From: Pagrus major
Lineage: Eukaryota > Chordata > Actinopteri > Spariformes > Sparidae
Assembly: GCF_040436345.1 (NCBI RefSeq)
Contig: NC_133227.1
Location: forward strand, 25,418,671-25,482,670
DNA: 64,000 bases
Direction: 5' to 3'
Shown here: positions 13,585 to 27,000 of the stretch, piece by piece
How positions within the stretch are numbered: position 1 is the stretch's first letter
How the letters are laid out: every line of letters begins with the position of its first letter
Made by a program: the position numbers and the translations under genes
Notes under the pieces: model-generated
Seen by the model: only the letters and a program-made list of their open reading frames with translations
Databases searched by the model: none
What the model was told of the DNA's origin: nothing

Positions 13585-16500
13585 CAAATATAAGTTAGTG
13601 TTTATGCTGCTGATTTTGCAACTCAGGTCTGTCCACTGAGGGTTAGGCACAGTCCGAAGTTCACAGATGTGATGAATATATAAGTAACATACCCTCCTCC
13701 AGGAAGGATGATGCAACATCTGTAAAAAAAAAAAAATGAAAGTGTTTCATCACATGCTACTTATGGAGCTACATTAAACAGAGCCACGTGAGCTAAGCAA
13801 CTTCACCCTTCTACCCTCACCCAAACAACCTCTGTAATATTTGTATTTTTCACGGTGTTGAAGACCTCTAGATGATTGCATCCGCTGATTATTTAATTTG
13901 TTGAACGTGAGTTCATGGAGGTATCACTTTCCTGCTTTTGTTTTGTTGAAGTGCAAAAGACTACGTCACAGAAAAGAAGACATTTTTCAGGCACTTGTCA
14001 GCATGTTCTCTCTCCAAGTGTGTAAAATACAGCAGCATGGTCGGTCACTTTACACTTCTAAGTTAGAGGCTGTAGGTACTTCTCTAGTGTCACTTCTTGA
14101 AGAACCGCTCTTGTTCAGTAGTAAAGATTGAGAAAAGTCTATGTCAGAGGGTGCTGAGGGTGGTTGGATGAGTCCTGTGACCAAGAAACAGTGACTTGTC
14201 AAGTCATGTTATGAAGGCAAGTGAACATACGTAAATGACATAAGTTATGTCACCTATGTTACGAGACTTGAATGCAGTTTTAACACAAAGTATGATCTTT
14301 TCCAAAACTTAACCAAATAGTTTTTTGTGCCTAAAGGTCATAAGATGTTTGTCAGCAAACTTTATTTTGAAAGTGTAACTGCACGTTGCATATTATGTTA
14401 TATTTCTAACTTGACCGCAGAGTCCTTCACAAGAATAACTGATGTGAGAGTGTTACGTAGAGTGTCACTGTTTAAAGTTTATGGCCACTGATCAAGCTGA
14501 CGAGTTGGGAGTAAGAGGTTTATATAAAAGCCATTCTGTCATGAACAAGACTCCTTGAGGTTACAAACTGGTCGCCGTTTTATCCAACATGCCAGACTGA
14601 ATGAAGCTAACTTTTAAAAAATATAGATCTTGTTAATGCTCAATCATAAATCCCTCCAGATAACTTCTCCGTGTCCTCTTTAGCCCTCCAGCACGTTGCT
14701 CTGGCCCTGGAAATGACTGGGAAGTTCGGCCTCACCATGGCCTTCAGCATCGTCTACATCTACACTGCAGAGATTTACCTGACTGTACTTAATTCAAGTA
14801 AAGGTTTTGTCAGTTTCTCATGTAGAATTTTTCCTTTGTTATTTACAGGTACGTATAATAAGGTCCTGCCTCATATTTTCATGGGAAGTCTCACAATTGC
14901 CTCCTCTGTGGTGAACCTCTTCCTCCTGGAGACCTTCAATAGAGATCTTCCAGAAACAGTGGAACAAATGCAAGAATGTCAGGAGTAGGTACACTTTCAC
15001 TCAGGTTGCTGACGTTCACATATTTTTCAAGTCACCATAAAAACGTTGTTTAAAAGCACACTTGATTAGATAAGATGAACTCACTTCCTCAGTCACGTGA
15101 GAACTGGATGTACAGACATGAAGTTACAGCAGTTTTAGTATGTGCTGATGCACATCGTGACTATTTCAATAACAGAGAATTAAAAAACAGACATAGTTTT
15201 CACCGGTCAAAATAAAAGCACAATGAAAGAACAGAAGAAAAGTAGAAAATATAAGTGTAGAAATTGCCTTTTTTTATCTGTGGGAGCTGTGTTGCTCATT
15301 GGCTATTCTGACATGGTGTTCCTTTTGGTTACAGGTTGTGCAACGGACCCAAAAAGAAGAAATATGTAGAAAATGGAGGAAGTGGCAACCCATCCACACA
15401 ACCTGAGACCATATCTGATGTGCAAACTCTAACTCTTTTTTTTTAATGCTCTTGCTTCACTTTTAAATGGAAAAAGTGAAAGAACATTTCTCTTGCTTGA
15501 AAGTAATGATCTGAAATCTGAAAATGAAATCCAAAACATGCACAATGGGATCCACATGTCCACTGCCAAAAACTGTCTTTTGTTTAAAACAAAAAAACAA
15601 ACTATTTTTGTACCTATATGATGCTGGCTAATTCCAGATTTTTTTGGGTAATAGAAATGTGGCAAAGTATTTTCAAATTTTTAGATCCTCAAATTTTTGT
15701 ATGAAATTGAAACACGTCTGATTGGTCTCTAATTTCATTCACACAGTATGTGTAATTAAAATATGAACATTTGAACTCTCCTCATACAGTCTGAGTTGTT
15801 TTTGTCTTTCAAAAAAGAGATCCTGAATGAATATGGATCTCTGCGTGTTATCGTTGTGCAAGCTCTTTTCACTTTTGGGCATTTTGGGAAATATTTGAGA
15901 AAATGATGGCTTCAGTCAGCAGCTGGCGAACTTAGCTAAGCATAAAGACTGGAACAGGTAAAAGAACTAGCATGGGTCCGTCCAAAGGTAACAAAATCCA
16001 TCTACCTCGCACCTCTCAGTAACAAATTCTATTTTGTTTGATAAACAATTATATACAGTTCATACAATACAGTTTACCTAATGTAGACTCGTTGAAGGTG
16101 AATCCAAATCTATAAAACCTACAGTTTATACCCCAGCCATGATGACTTGCACAAGATCAACTGCACCTGCACAAAGAGAAGTACCCCTCTGTTCTGCAAT
16201 GGCATGCCATTCCTTCTGGGTCAAAGTTATGTGCAAGAAGATTGATTTCTCAGCAGCCAGATTACCGTACACAATGTTGGGATGCTGTTACTTTTCTACA
16301 TTCAGCTTTCTGCCATAGTCAGTGTTACTCTGTGTTCAGGCATACAGCGATTACATTACTTTCCAACCACTCCCACTGTTATTTTGCTATTTTAAAAATC
16401 AAAACTTCGTCGGACAACTGATGCTACAATCATGAACTCAAAAAATGAAAGTAGGAGTCGCATTTCACTTATCATGTGAGGAGAGTAAAGACAGTTGGTC

Positions 16501-18010
16501 AAAGAGATGATTGATTTGTTGTCAAAGCGAAATGCAAAAGTGTTAAATATTTTGTATTTAAATCCAATGCTAATAGGGTTCAACATTATTTAACGTTAAT
16601 GAGGGACTAGGAGTTGGTTACCTCACTGAGAAGTTGGAGGTGTGCATCCTGTCGTCTGCAGGTCTTCAACTAACAGCTGCTTCTTGTTCCGTTACTCCCA
16701 CAAACAGTATAAACTACTCCCTGACATATTTGAACTGATCTGACGTCAACAAATTAAAAAAATGACTGTAGATGCATTTTTGATAAAAGATAGTGGTAAG
16801 TCCTAAACTCACTGAACATATTACATTTCCTGTGACTAGCCTACTTCAAAATCAAAGCCAGTTAAATGTGTTTGATATGAAGCAGTAGGAAATGTTTAGT
16901 TTTCATTAGCCTGTGTTACAGGAAAATGTCATAACTGCGGCAACCCTATAGGCTGAACTGAATATATCCAGACAATTTTGAAAAGGTGAAACATTTTGGA
17001 GTAGTGTGGACTATCCAAATCTGTTAAATATACTGAATCAATGCCTGTGATGACAGTTTTTCATTTATACTGGTTATATATCGCGACAGATAAATCATGT
17101 GACTGCATATGTATTTTAGTTTTATTGGTGGTGGTTTTAAAACCTTATTTAGCCTGACATGCTTCAAAAAGTATGCACACACAGCTGAGTTTTGAAACTA
17201 GCATACATAAAGCTTTCAAATTAAGACATATTTCATACCTACCTACTGTGTTGTACCTATTCTGTTCTGCTTATCTTTGCAGTCAAGCCAATGAAATAGT
17301 ACCCTATCTCATATTCTTATGGCAAGGGCTATAAACTACTACCACCAAGCCAGAGATTAATAGGTTTGAAAATTCATAAATATTATTGATTATAAAAAGA
17401 AGGCTTTATACATTCTGTTTAAATAGATTTTTTCTTTTGCCAAAACTGTATTACGATAATGATTGAGCAAAACTCCTCATGGGCTGCTCTCCTACAGGAC
17501 TTTGGTCCTCTGCAATTGTTTATGGAGGAGCACAGGCGAGCATGTGAGCTAAAATGTCGTAACTACTTTATCTTTAAACTGTTTGACTGTAAAAGAATAA
17601 CTTAAACATCCTTATGTTTCACAGTTACAGGTGTCATTAATGTTTTACATGTGTTTGAAAATGATAAACTCCCTTTTCAAGTATGCCTTAAATGATATAA
17701 CAACTTATATATAATGACTTTAATTGTCTTATCGCTACATTTGAAGGAAAATATCTAATCTAAAAAGAATTTTGTGGCATGTCACCTTCAAGTTTAAGTG
17801 GTAAACTGAAGGTCCTTTTTTGTATGTTGTTTTACAGCACTGTGAGTACAGTAACTATGTAACCTCCCCAGTTAAATCTTCAACTCAGCTTGATGGTCAC
17901 AGAGCAGTAGATCACACTCCCTTTCGTGCCTCTCAGTATTGAAGAAGTGTCTGCTTATTTTTCTTTTTTAAATGTTGAGGATTTTGGTGAGGTAATGAGC
18001 AACTTAAAAA
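13585..18010 (+). pseudogene. Truncated slc22 pseudogene plus relic promoter/start, from the A-to-B segment
   Basis: Copy of the segment running from intron 7 of gene A to the first codons of gene B. It keeps an exon 8 relic (from 14684), exon 9 (14849-14984) and exon 10 (15335-15446), but exons 1-7 are absent. A deletion removed the 3' part of exon 8, its donor and the start of intron 8, so exon 8, leftover intron and exon 9 now read through as one open frame. Near 17880-18010 a copy of the B promoter and start follows (ATGAGCAACTTAAAAAT at 17996) but breaks off at once, and the TATA block has decayed to GTTAAATC. It cannot make a transporter. Confidence 0.88.
16035..17040. other. About 1 kb insertion inside the pseudogene block
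   Basis: Absent from the parental sequence near position 5190, where CTATTTTG runs straight into GCCTTGTGATGACAG. No terminal repeats or coding capacity recognised; origin unknown. Confidence 0.55.
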
Positions 18011-18141
18011 TGCAAAAAAATGCAACTTCAGAAAGGACACGGTACACTTAACAGTCTTGTTGATTTGATACTGGTCACAAAGAAGCCATGTGTTTATGAA
18101 TAAACTGTTAGTAACACCGGCGCGAGCCTCAACGTCTTCTT

Positions 18142-18413
18142 CAGGTATTATGCTCCATATATCTGGAACAAACTCCCTGAAAACTGCAGACCTGCTTCAA
18201 CTCTCACCTCTTTTCAATCAAGGCTGAAGACCTTTCTGTTTGCCACTGCTTTTTACTGAAGCAATTTTAAGGCTTTGAACTGCACTGTGACTTGATGTTT
18301 TGTTTCTTGATGTCTTCCTAGTTGTTTTTAACGTATTTTAAATGCAATTTTTAATTTATTTTAATGTAATTTTTATGCCTTGTAAAGCACTTTGAGTTGC
18401 CTTGTGTCTGAAT
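18142..18413 (+). mobile_element. 5'-truncated LINE (CR1/L2-like) 3' end
   Basis: Inserted into the upstream flank of gene C; the matching flank before gene D (about 29670) is uninterrupted. The + strand encodes the end of a reverse-transcriptase ORF (IWNKLPENC, then SFQSRLKTFLF and a stop), followed by a 3' UTR with TTGTAAAGCACTTTGAGTTG, typical of fish non-LTR elements. Exact ends are approximate. Confidence 0.7.
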
Positions 18414-18554
18414 TTATCCTATCTTTAAACCATCTGTCAAGAAAAATAAAACAACCCGAGCATACTTATATGCTTCATACATGTTTCAACTCTGCTTGAA
18501 AATGATACACTCTTTTTCCAAGGATTCCTGGAATGGTGTTTCCCTTCATAACAC

Positions 18555-20850
18555 GTACCAGGGTATGATGATCCATATGCATCAACACGTGAGGCAGCAG
18601 GAGCCAGGAGAAGTAATATTATTGGAAGAAACGCATTGTGTTCTTTCCGAAAGGTAAGACTTTAGCCAAGCGAGAGCCAGGCCAGAGATGCCAAATTGAA
18701 TTTCAAGTCAGTCTGACACTATGCCTTGATCTAACTGAGAAACAGCAGAGGGATGTTTTACAATCAACTTTGCCGAGGAAGCCAGAGATGAAGAGATCAT
18801 TTTGATTCTAATCTCATCAATTTTATTGCAAAAGAAATCTGAGAAATAATTTGCATTAAAGGGTGCACAGCTCACAGACTGGTTTTTGAGAAATGTGCCG
18901 TTGTAGCAGCATTAAGAGCGCGTTTATAATTAAGTGCACTATCACGCCATGCAAGATAAAACACGTCCAATTTAGATTTTCGCCATGCACGTTCCATATT
19001 CCTGCAGGTCTGCTTGAGATCTCGGGTTTCACCAGTAAAACGGGGAGTAGATTTCTTTGGTCGTCTTGTCTTGGTCAAGACAGATGCCACAGAATCAAAG
19101 AGAGAAACAAGTACTTTGTGAATTTTTCCACAGGTTCTGTCTTGTTGCAAAAGGAGCCAAGACCCCAGGCAATTTTTCACACATTGCAGCCCTGATTGCC
19201 AGGCTGATATAATGAGAAGTAAAAACGTTTAAATCACCGGTACAAGGACAGGATAATGATGCTTCAAATGTAATAAGACAGAAGCGACATTCAGGGCTGA
19301 CACATCCAATCCATAGGAAAGGATCAAGTCCAGAGTGTTACCACTGGAATGAGTAGGTTCATGAACAAGTCGAATGAAGCCAGAAATATCAAGAAGTGCC
19401 AGAAAAGCTTTACTTAGAGGGTCAGAAGGCTTATTTAAGTGAGTATTGAAATTCCCAATAATTAGGATCTTAAATTCTTCTAAGAATTGGGAGTAAGGCC
19501 CTGGAGGTCTGTAGATTACCACGAGATGAAAGCCTGTCACCTGGATGAGGCCATTACTACTTGATGAAGATGGTTTTAAACCCTGAGCGTCAAATGAAGT
19601 AAATTTAATATCCTGGTTGGAGGTTAAACTGAAAATAGATTTGTAGATTAGATTACACCTCCCCCCTGTTTAGAGGCCCGAGCAACATGGGCGCAGTTAT
19701 AGTCAGGAGGGGAGGCTTCATTTAATGGCAGAAAAGTAGCTTTGGTGGACAGTGATCTAATATTAATGAAGCCAAATTTGAGGGTTTTGAGCTCATTGGA
19801 GCGGCAGTTTCTCATTGGAGTTCATGGTGGTTAATTTATGAATAGGAACAAGGTACCTTTCAGTAATAGTATGTTTCGGCTGCCTTTGCAGGTAGAGATG
19901 ATGGGATGCAGTAGTGATTAGCTTTGGTATTTCATTATGTAAGACTGTGTAAGGTGCTTGCTGAGACACGTCCCCACTGTCAGAGGTGGAGATCCAAATT
20001 ATTGTGATTTATACATTTACAGGATGGTTCAATGAGAGAGTGGCGAGGGAAGGTGACAGTCTCAATGTAATAAACTAAGTTTTCAGTCTTATATTCTGCA
20101 CTATATCCCTGACTAGCCATATTAACTAGGCTAGTAGACTCCATACCTGCACTAGCTGCATCACTAGCAGGCTCTCTAGTCACCTGCGACCTGCTACATC
20201 CCTCGCGTCACACCTGCTTCAAACACCTGGACGATATCGCGACATGAAACAGCGGCGCCGACTCCAGTGGGATGAAGGCGACCCCAGAAAGAGGTCCAGT
20301 TATCCAAGCACCTGTATCCTTGCCCATTAGCTGTAAACCTACTGTGATTAGCCTCTATGTCGGAAGCTCTGGCCCCAGGTATACAGCAGACAGTGGCTTG
20401 CGACGCTAGCTTAACGGTGCGGGTGATGGGGAGTCTCCCATCCCGATGTTTAGCCTCGTCAGCGGGACCAAAAAACCGGGCTAGCGAGGAGAGAAAACTG
20501 CCGACGACACTGAGTTAATGCCAAGGCTAGAAAGCTATCGTGACACTCGTTTATCGAGGCTGTGTTAACTGTGGCTAAAGGCACAAGCTAGTAAGCTAAG
20601 CTAGGATGAGGGAAGCTAACCGGTTAGCAACAGGCTAACCCAGTAACAGAAGATCGGTTCAAAAACAAAACACCAACACGCTTTAAAAAGCCTAAAGTTA
20701 ACTACGGTACAAAACCAGTGGGGACTGTGAAAGAGTCAGAAGTCGAAGAATAAACAACTAAAGATGGACAGACAAGGAGAGAAACAGTGTAAACATAAGG
20801 TTTCGATCCCACGGAGGTACCGATGTGGGCGTCACCGGAAGCAGGAAGCA
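18555..20850 (-). mobile_element. Degraded LINE with apurinic-type endonuclease remnant, antisense to gene C
   Basis: Second insertion in the gene C upstream flank, since flank matching gene D resumes on both sides. The - strand reading near 19540-19229 has the endonuclease signatures VVIYRPPGP, LIIGNFNTHL and SGNTLDLILSYGLDVS, and 19180-18872 continues into the linker before the reverse transcriptase. The GC-richer 19980-20830 part may be the element's 5' region. Several frames are needed, so it is dead. Clade not assigned with certainty. Confidence 0.7.
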
Positions 20851-20889
20851 GCTAAATTTAAATTCATGTGTTATGAAACCTCCCATGCT

Positions 20890-20896
20890 TATAAAA
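20890..20896 (+). promoter_or_regulatory. TATA box of gene C
   Basis: TATAAAA followed by CCTGAGCTCAGCTTGA, the same block as before gene D, about 150 bases before the start codon. The antisense LINE ends only some 40 bases upstream. Confidence 0.6.
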
Positions 20897-21047
20897 CCTG
20901 AGCTCAGCTTGAGGTGTTATAACCTTGTCACAAAGCCTCAGATCACACTCTTTGTATTGCCTCTCATCCTTGAAGAAGAGTCTGCTCATTGTTCCTCTTT
21001 TCTTTTTTTTTTTTTTAAAAAAAAATATTGATAATTTTGTTGAGGCA

Positions 21048-24000
21048 ATGGGCAACTTAAAAATTAGAGACTATGATGATATTACATCTTTTCTTGGATC
21101 TTGGGGACCCTTTCAGCTAAGGATTTTTTTAGCCCTGGCCATCAGCATCCTCCCGAATGGCTTTGTTGGCACCTATGTAGTATTTGTAAGTGATACCCCA
21201 CCTCACGAGTGCTACGTCCCTGAAAACTACAGCATCAGTGAAATGTGGAGAAATGTGACGATCCCACTGGAGATAGTCGATGGCATTGAAAAGCGCAGCT
21301 CTTGCTCGAGGCTTAACTTGGAAATTGTCAGGAACTACTCGCAGAATGAAATCATCCCAAACGTGGATGTGAATGTGAGTGAAATTCCTTTGGAGAGTTG
21401 TCTGGATGGCTGGAAGTACAGCAAGAAGATCTACCAGTCAACTACTGTCACAGAGGTGAGCGATAAGATATCAATTATCTCCCCTGCAAAATGTTTTCAA
21501 GGTTTCCACAAAGGCCAAACTAAGTCCCAGTGTGCAGGATTCAAGGGGGATCTATTGGAAGAAATTAAATATATTATTATTATTATTATTAATAAGTGTA
21601 TAATTACCTAAATCTAAGTATCTAGGGTTTTTTTTATATTATCATCATTATTGTTTTTTTACCTTTGTGTAATTACCATGTGTAATCGATTTGGAAATAG
21701 TGCACTTATTTACACTTTTTGTTTATTATTCATAACTCTGCTGCAATTACAATAAATACTAAGACGAGTGCTGGTGCTAGACAGTGGATATTGTTACTGT
21801 ATAATATTGATAACTAAAATAGTGAAAAGCAAAATGTGTTGACTTTTCAGTGGGACTTGGTGTGCGAGAACGGATACAAATCTCCACTGGCCACCTCCAT
21901 CCATTATGTTGGTGTGCTAGTAGGAACGTTTCTCTCAGGCCAGATGTCTGACAGGTCTGTATTGTATACATTGTTGTCTTAACCCTCTATGGTACCATGA
22001 ACCCATTTTTGGCCTGTCACATCACCACAATGCATCCCTTTGAAGGATGTAATCCTTTAAAAGAGTGTGAAGACCATAAGGAACCAATAAGGATGCTTTA
22101 ATTTGTCACGTGGCCTTCAGGAAGCCACCTTGAAACCCCTTTTCCCGGACTTTTTCAAAGAAAACAGCTTTGCCATTTTGCTCCTTAAAAGTGGCTGAAA
22201 ACATAATTTCCTGGCCCTTTTCTGTCGTGAAAATAATATATGCACACTCATAGGAGAGAAAACTTTACTACTAATTTAATTGTTCATTAAATAGTGGAAA
22301 CTTGTTAAAATGCAACTGTTGCCTTGAGGCAACAGTGAACCATTATGGAATCACCATGGAAGCATGAAATGTTGGTAGTGTGTGTTTAGGTATATATAAT
22401 ATTCAAAAGCATACCATTCATCATAATCTTTATATTGTATTATTATTATTATTATTATTTGTTATATTTTCCTCCATTTACAGAATGAATTAATGACCAT
22501 TATGGTACAATGTTGCCTACAGGCAATGAACCCCAAAAAATCCCCCCCCCCCCACCCCCCCCCCCAAAAAAAAAAAAAAAAAAAAAAAAATCTATAAAAT
22601 TTCTTTAGATTGTTTATTTAGTCTATTTTAAGACATAAAAACACTAATTTTTTTTCCTATCTCGCATCATAATGCGTACCATAAAGGGTTAAACACTTTG
22701 CTGTTAGGGGTAAAGAAGTCATGTAATTAACTCAACTCCTGTATTTCTTATGCAGATATGGGAGGAGGCCGTCACTGTTTCTCATGATGGTTCTTCAGAC
22801 TGTGGCCATCGCAGCGCAGATATTCTCCCCGAGCTGGGAGGTCTTCAGCGTCATTTTCTTTTTCGTGGGTGCGGGTGGATACTCCAACTGTATCATTGCA
22901 TTTGTGCTGGGTACGTTTTCCAGAAAGGATTTCTAACATGGAGAGTTTGACACTGCTTGATGTGTTTATTATGTCCTTAGAGCCCATCGACCTGAAAACA
23001 GAAAAAAACATCTGTAATATTCTGGTTTGAAACTTAAAGAGTAACTAAACCCCTAGGTTTCGGCTGAGGTGCATCTAGGCTGGAAATTCAAAAAATGCCT
23101 TGATTCTGAGCGGGGCTCCAGGAGCAGTTAAGACATGCCCAGTCACTCTGTGCAGCCTCCAACATTTGTGCACATGAAGCAGTCAGTCAGACTGTTTTTT
23201 TTCATAAATCATCTATTAATTTATCACCTACAGGTACAGAAATTCTAAGCCCAAAAGCTCGAGTGGCCTTCTGCTCCCTTGGGGTTTTTATGGGTTCTGC
23301 TTTGGGGTACATGGCAACGCCACTTGCAGCTTACTTCTTACGTGACTGGCGGTTGCTGCTGATTCCCATGGCTGCCTCTAGTCTGGTCTACGTTCCTCTG
23401 TGGTGGTAAGAATAATTATATATTGTATTTTACACAGCAGCCTTTACATGTTTGGTTTAAGTAAGAATTCTCGTCAGGCAGCACCAGTGCAGACTAATAT
23501 CCCTTAATATTTATTAAAAACAATTGCTGCATCTCTGTGTGAATCTGCTGATAATGTTGTACACTGTGTTTTAACTCTTAAGGTTAGTCCCAGAGTCTCC
23601 TCGCTGGCTGTTTAATCAGGGAAGAGTGGAGGAGGCTGAAGCCATACTGAAAGACGCTGCCAAGGCTAATAAAGTAGAGGTTCCAAAGGCCATTTTTACA
23701 CAAGAGGAGGTAAATGTATCAGCTAGTTTTTATCTATGACATGTAACACAGCACAGCACAACACAACATAAAATAACATAAAAGAACATGACAAAATGAA
23801 ACATAACAATACATAACAAAACACAACATAACAGAACTTAACACAACACAACACAACATAACACAACAAAACACAACATAACAGAACTTAACACAACGCA
23901 ACTTAACACAACGTAGCGTAACATAACACAACAAAACACAACATAACCACGACATAACATGACACGACATGACACAAGACAACACAACAGAACTTTACAC

Positions 24001-27000
24001 AACATAACATAACAACATGACATGATACGACATAACGTAATTTAACGTAACACAACATAACATGCCAACATGAGATCCTAAAATGATTAATTAATTAATA
24101 TAGCTTTAAAACCATTTGTCCTTTTGTAGCAGTGTTCGTGTTGTATTGACTCACTGTTGCCCTATTTTTGAGTCGGCACAACAATTAGCGCAAGCAGCAC
24201 TCAGACTAAAAGCAAACATTTTAATACATGGAAAGAGTCTACATACAGTTTATTTGACAATACATGGCAATATATTGTCATTTTGCGTCAATAATTCAGT
24301 ACAAAATATAATGAATGCACATTTGATAATACATTGGCAATATAAACTGAATTAATTTCTACACTATTTGAAAAACCGCAATAATTGGTGTATTTCTTTA
24401 TTTCATTATTCAATAATATATTGCAAGTAAATTAAATAGATATATTTCAATAAATATGAAATATTAAAATACTAGCCTGTGTAAATCTTTCACATTATAA
24501 TATGTAATTACAAGGTGAAAATATTAAAATAACACTGTTTAATTGACATAAGTAATGAAAAAAAACCTTCTGCTGTATAAGCTTCTTGTTCAGGTAATCA
24601 AAAGATGTTTTATTATTTATTATTTCTATCATCGTTGTACAAATTCAATAAAAATCAACTCATGTTCCAATCAATCAATCCAATTCCATGTTCCCCTTGT
24701 CTTTGGCAGGGCTCGTGTTTTATTTAACTCTTACAACTGTTTTTTATCTTGGTTTTCACAGATTGAAGATGCACTCACTATGAAAGAAACGAAATACAAC
24801 ATCTTAGCTATCCTGAGCAACTGCAATGTCTTGTCTGTTACATTGCTGTGTTCACTTCTGTGGTACGTCTACAATTTCCTCACAACATACAGTGATTCCT
24901 GTACACCGAAAGTTGATTAAATCAATAATGGTCACACTTCAAACCTTCCTTCACAGCTCATGCCCAAATTTAAAAAACTGTTGGTTATAAAAGATAGTCA
25001 CACCTAAAAATTGTTGTTTCCCCTCTTATTTGTATTCACTTCATTGTTTTGAATGTCTCTGCAGGATCATCATCACCATTAGTTACTACGCTTTGCTCCT
25101 CAATACTTCAAACCTGCATGGCGACCCTTACGTAAACTGCTTCCTGTCTGCTGTGACCGAAGTGCCGGCTTACATTATTGCCTTGATACTGCTGCAGTAC
25201 TGCTCCAGGCGCTTCTGCCAATCGTCCACACTCTTCCTTGGAGGCGTTATGATCTTCTGTGTTCACCTCATCCCAATAGGTACAGCTGAAATTGTTACAC
25301 CTCGTTGTAGGTAGTTGAACCCAAAAGCGGACAATGAGGCAGAGAGTAGTGTGCAAGGTGATTTATTTGACTTCACAAGGTATCTTGCCGGTGAAGGTGG
25401 GGAGAGACTCAGGCTGAGTCTCCGTCCGGGCGGTGGAAGGAGGAGGAGAGGTGGCTCATGTTGGTGCTGGTGGTTAGCGTGGCGAGTAGGGACTCGGGTG
25501 AGCACAGGGCAAGGCTGCAGAGGTGCAGAGAGCTGGGTTGCTGGAAGTGGAGCCACTGGTAGCTGGATATGCTGGTGAACACTGGAGGTACAGCAAAGAA
25601 ATGTTAGATCTCCTGAAGAAAGCACAAAAACAAAAGTAGTTACACTAGAAGGCGATATAGCCAGAGCCATGTACCACGTCTGACTGATGAAATCATCTGG
25701 CAGCAGGTAGCGTGAAGACCAGAGCTTATCAGCAGGTGCTGATTGCCAACCTGCCGCAGGTGCGTGTGTGTCAGCAGCTCCGGTGAATGGAAAGCTCCGC
25801 CAAGCCTCTCAGTGCACCTCTGCAAGCACAACAGAAAACAAAACACAAAAATCCACCACAGAATTATGAATTATGACTGTGAAAGAAATGCTTTAGCTCA
25901 TCACCTAGACAGGAACAGTTAACGTAAGATGGATTCATATTGTTACCAAAACTGTAACAAGTTGAAGAGTCTACAGCCATGTCAGCTCTGTGAGGCTGTA
26001 CTTAGGCAAAGTGATGCTGTGAGCTAAATGCTAACGTCAGCATACAAACTCAGCATCCATGCTCGCAGGTATATCGGTTCACCATCTTATTTTAGTGTTT
26101 AATGGACTTTACATTTTTTTAATTTGACTTTCTTTTTCTATGCTATAATCAAAGTTATTATTTTTTTATTTCCTCAGGTCTACCGGCTGTGTCTGTGTTT
26201 CTCGAGATGTTGGGGAAATGCGGCATGACGTCTTCATTTTGTATTGTGTATGCCGTTTCATCAGAGCTCTTCCCCACTGTTATCAGAAATACAGCAATGG
26301 GATGTTGTTCCATGGCTGCTCGTATTGGGACCATCATCTCCCCCTTCATTGTCTATCTGAGTAAGTATATTTATTTGTATTTCTTTCTATTTTGAACTTA
26401 AAGCTGGTGATAAGGTTTGTTTCTTTGACCGAAATAGCTGCAGTTGTAACAATTTCTGCAGAGCTGCAATAATTAGTCAATGTCAGTCAAGCAACAGAAA
26501 ATTAATCAACAACTATTTTGATAATCATTTAATTACTTCATTCATTTTTCAAGCAGAAATGCAAATTTTCTCTGGTTCCAGCTTCTTAGATGTGACAATA
26601 AGCTGTTCAATCAGGTGTCAGTTTTCCTCATTTATGTTTTCTCTTCCCTTCTTGTGGTGTTTTTGGCTTCTTTTTGCAGGACAATACTACAAGGCACTTC
26701 CATACATATTGATGGGAAGTTTGGCCATTTCTGGTGCCGTCTTATGTTTCCTGCTGCCAGAAACCTATAGGAAGCCTTTGCCAGAGACCATACCACAAAT
26801 GCAGCAGATATGTGGGTGAGTTTACACACTGAGGCAGGCTAAGAAACTGAACTCAATGACATGTCTGTCTATCTGTCTACCGATCAATCTCCTCCGCTCT
26901 GTTTTGGTGCTATGGACACAGCGTGCACCTACACACGCATCCTAAAGTAGCCGTACTCATTTGGCCATTTTAAAGCACAAACGTAATCATGTGCTAAAAA

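Noticed and set aside
20925-21047. In-frame upstream ATG extending gene C by about 40 residues
   Set aside because: The extension is encoded by a poly-T tract and 5' UTR text; B and D share only the MGNLK start.
25263-25670. 135-codon - strand Pro/Ser/Leu-rich frame in intron 7 of gene C
   Set aside because: Falls in the 592-base insertion, is GC-driven, and has no recognisable domain.
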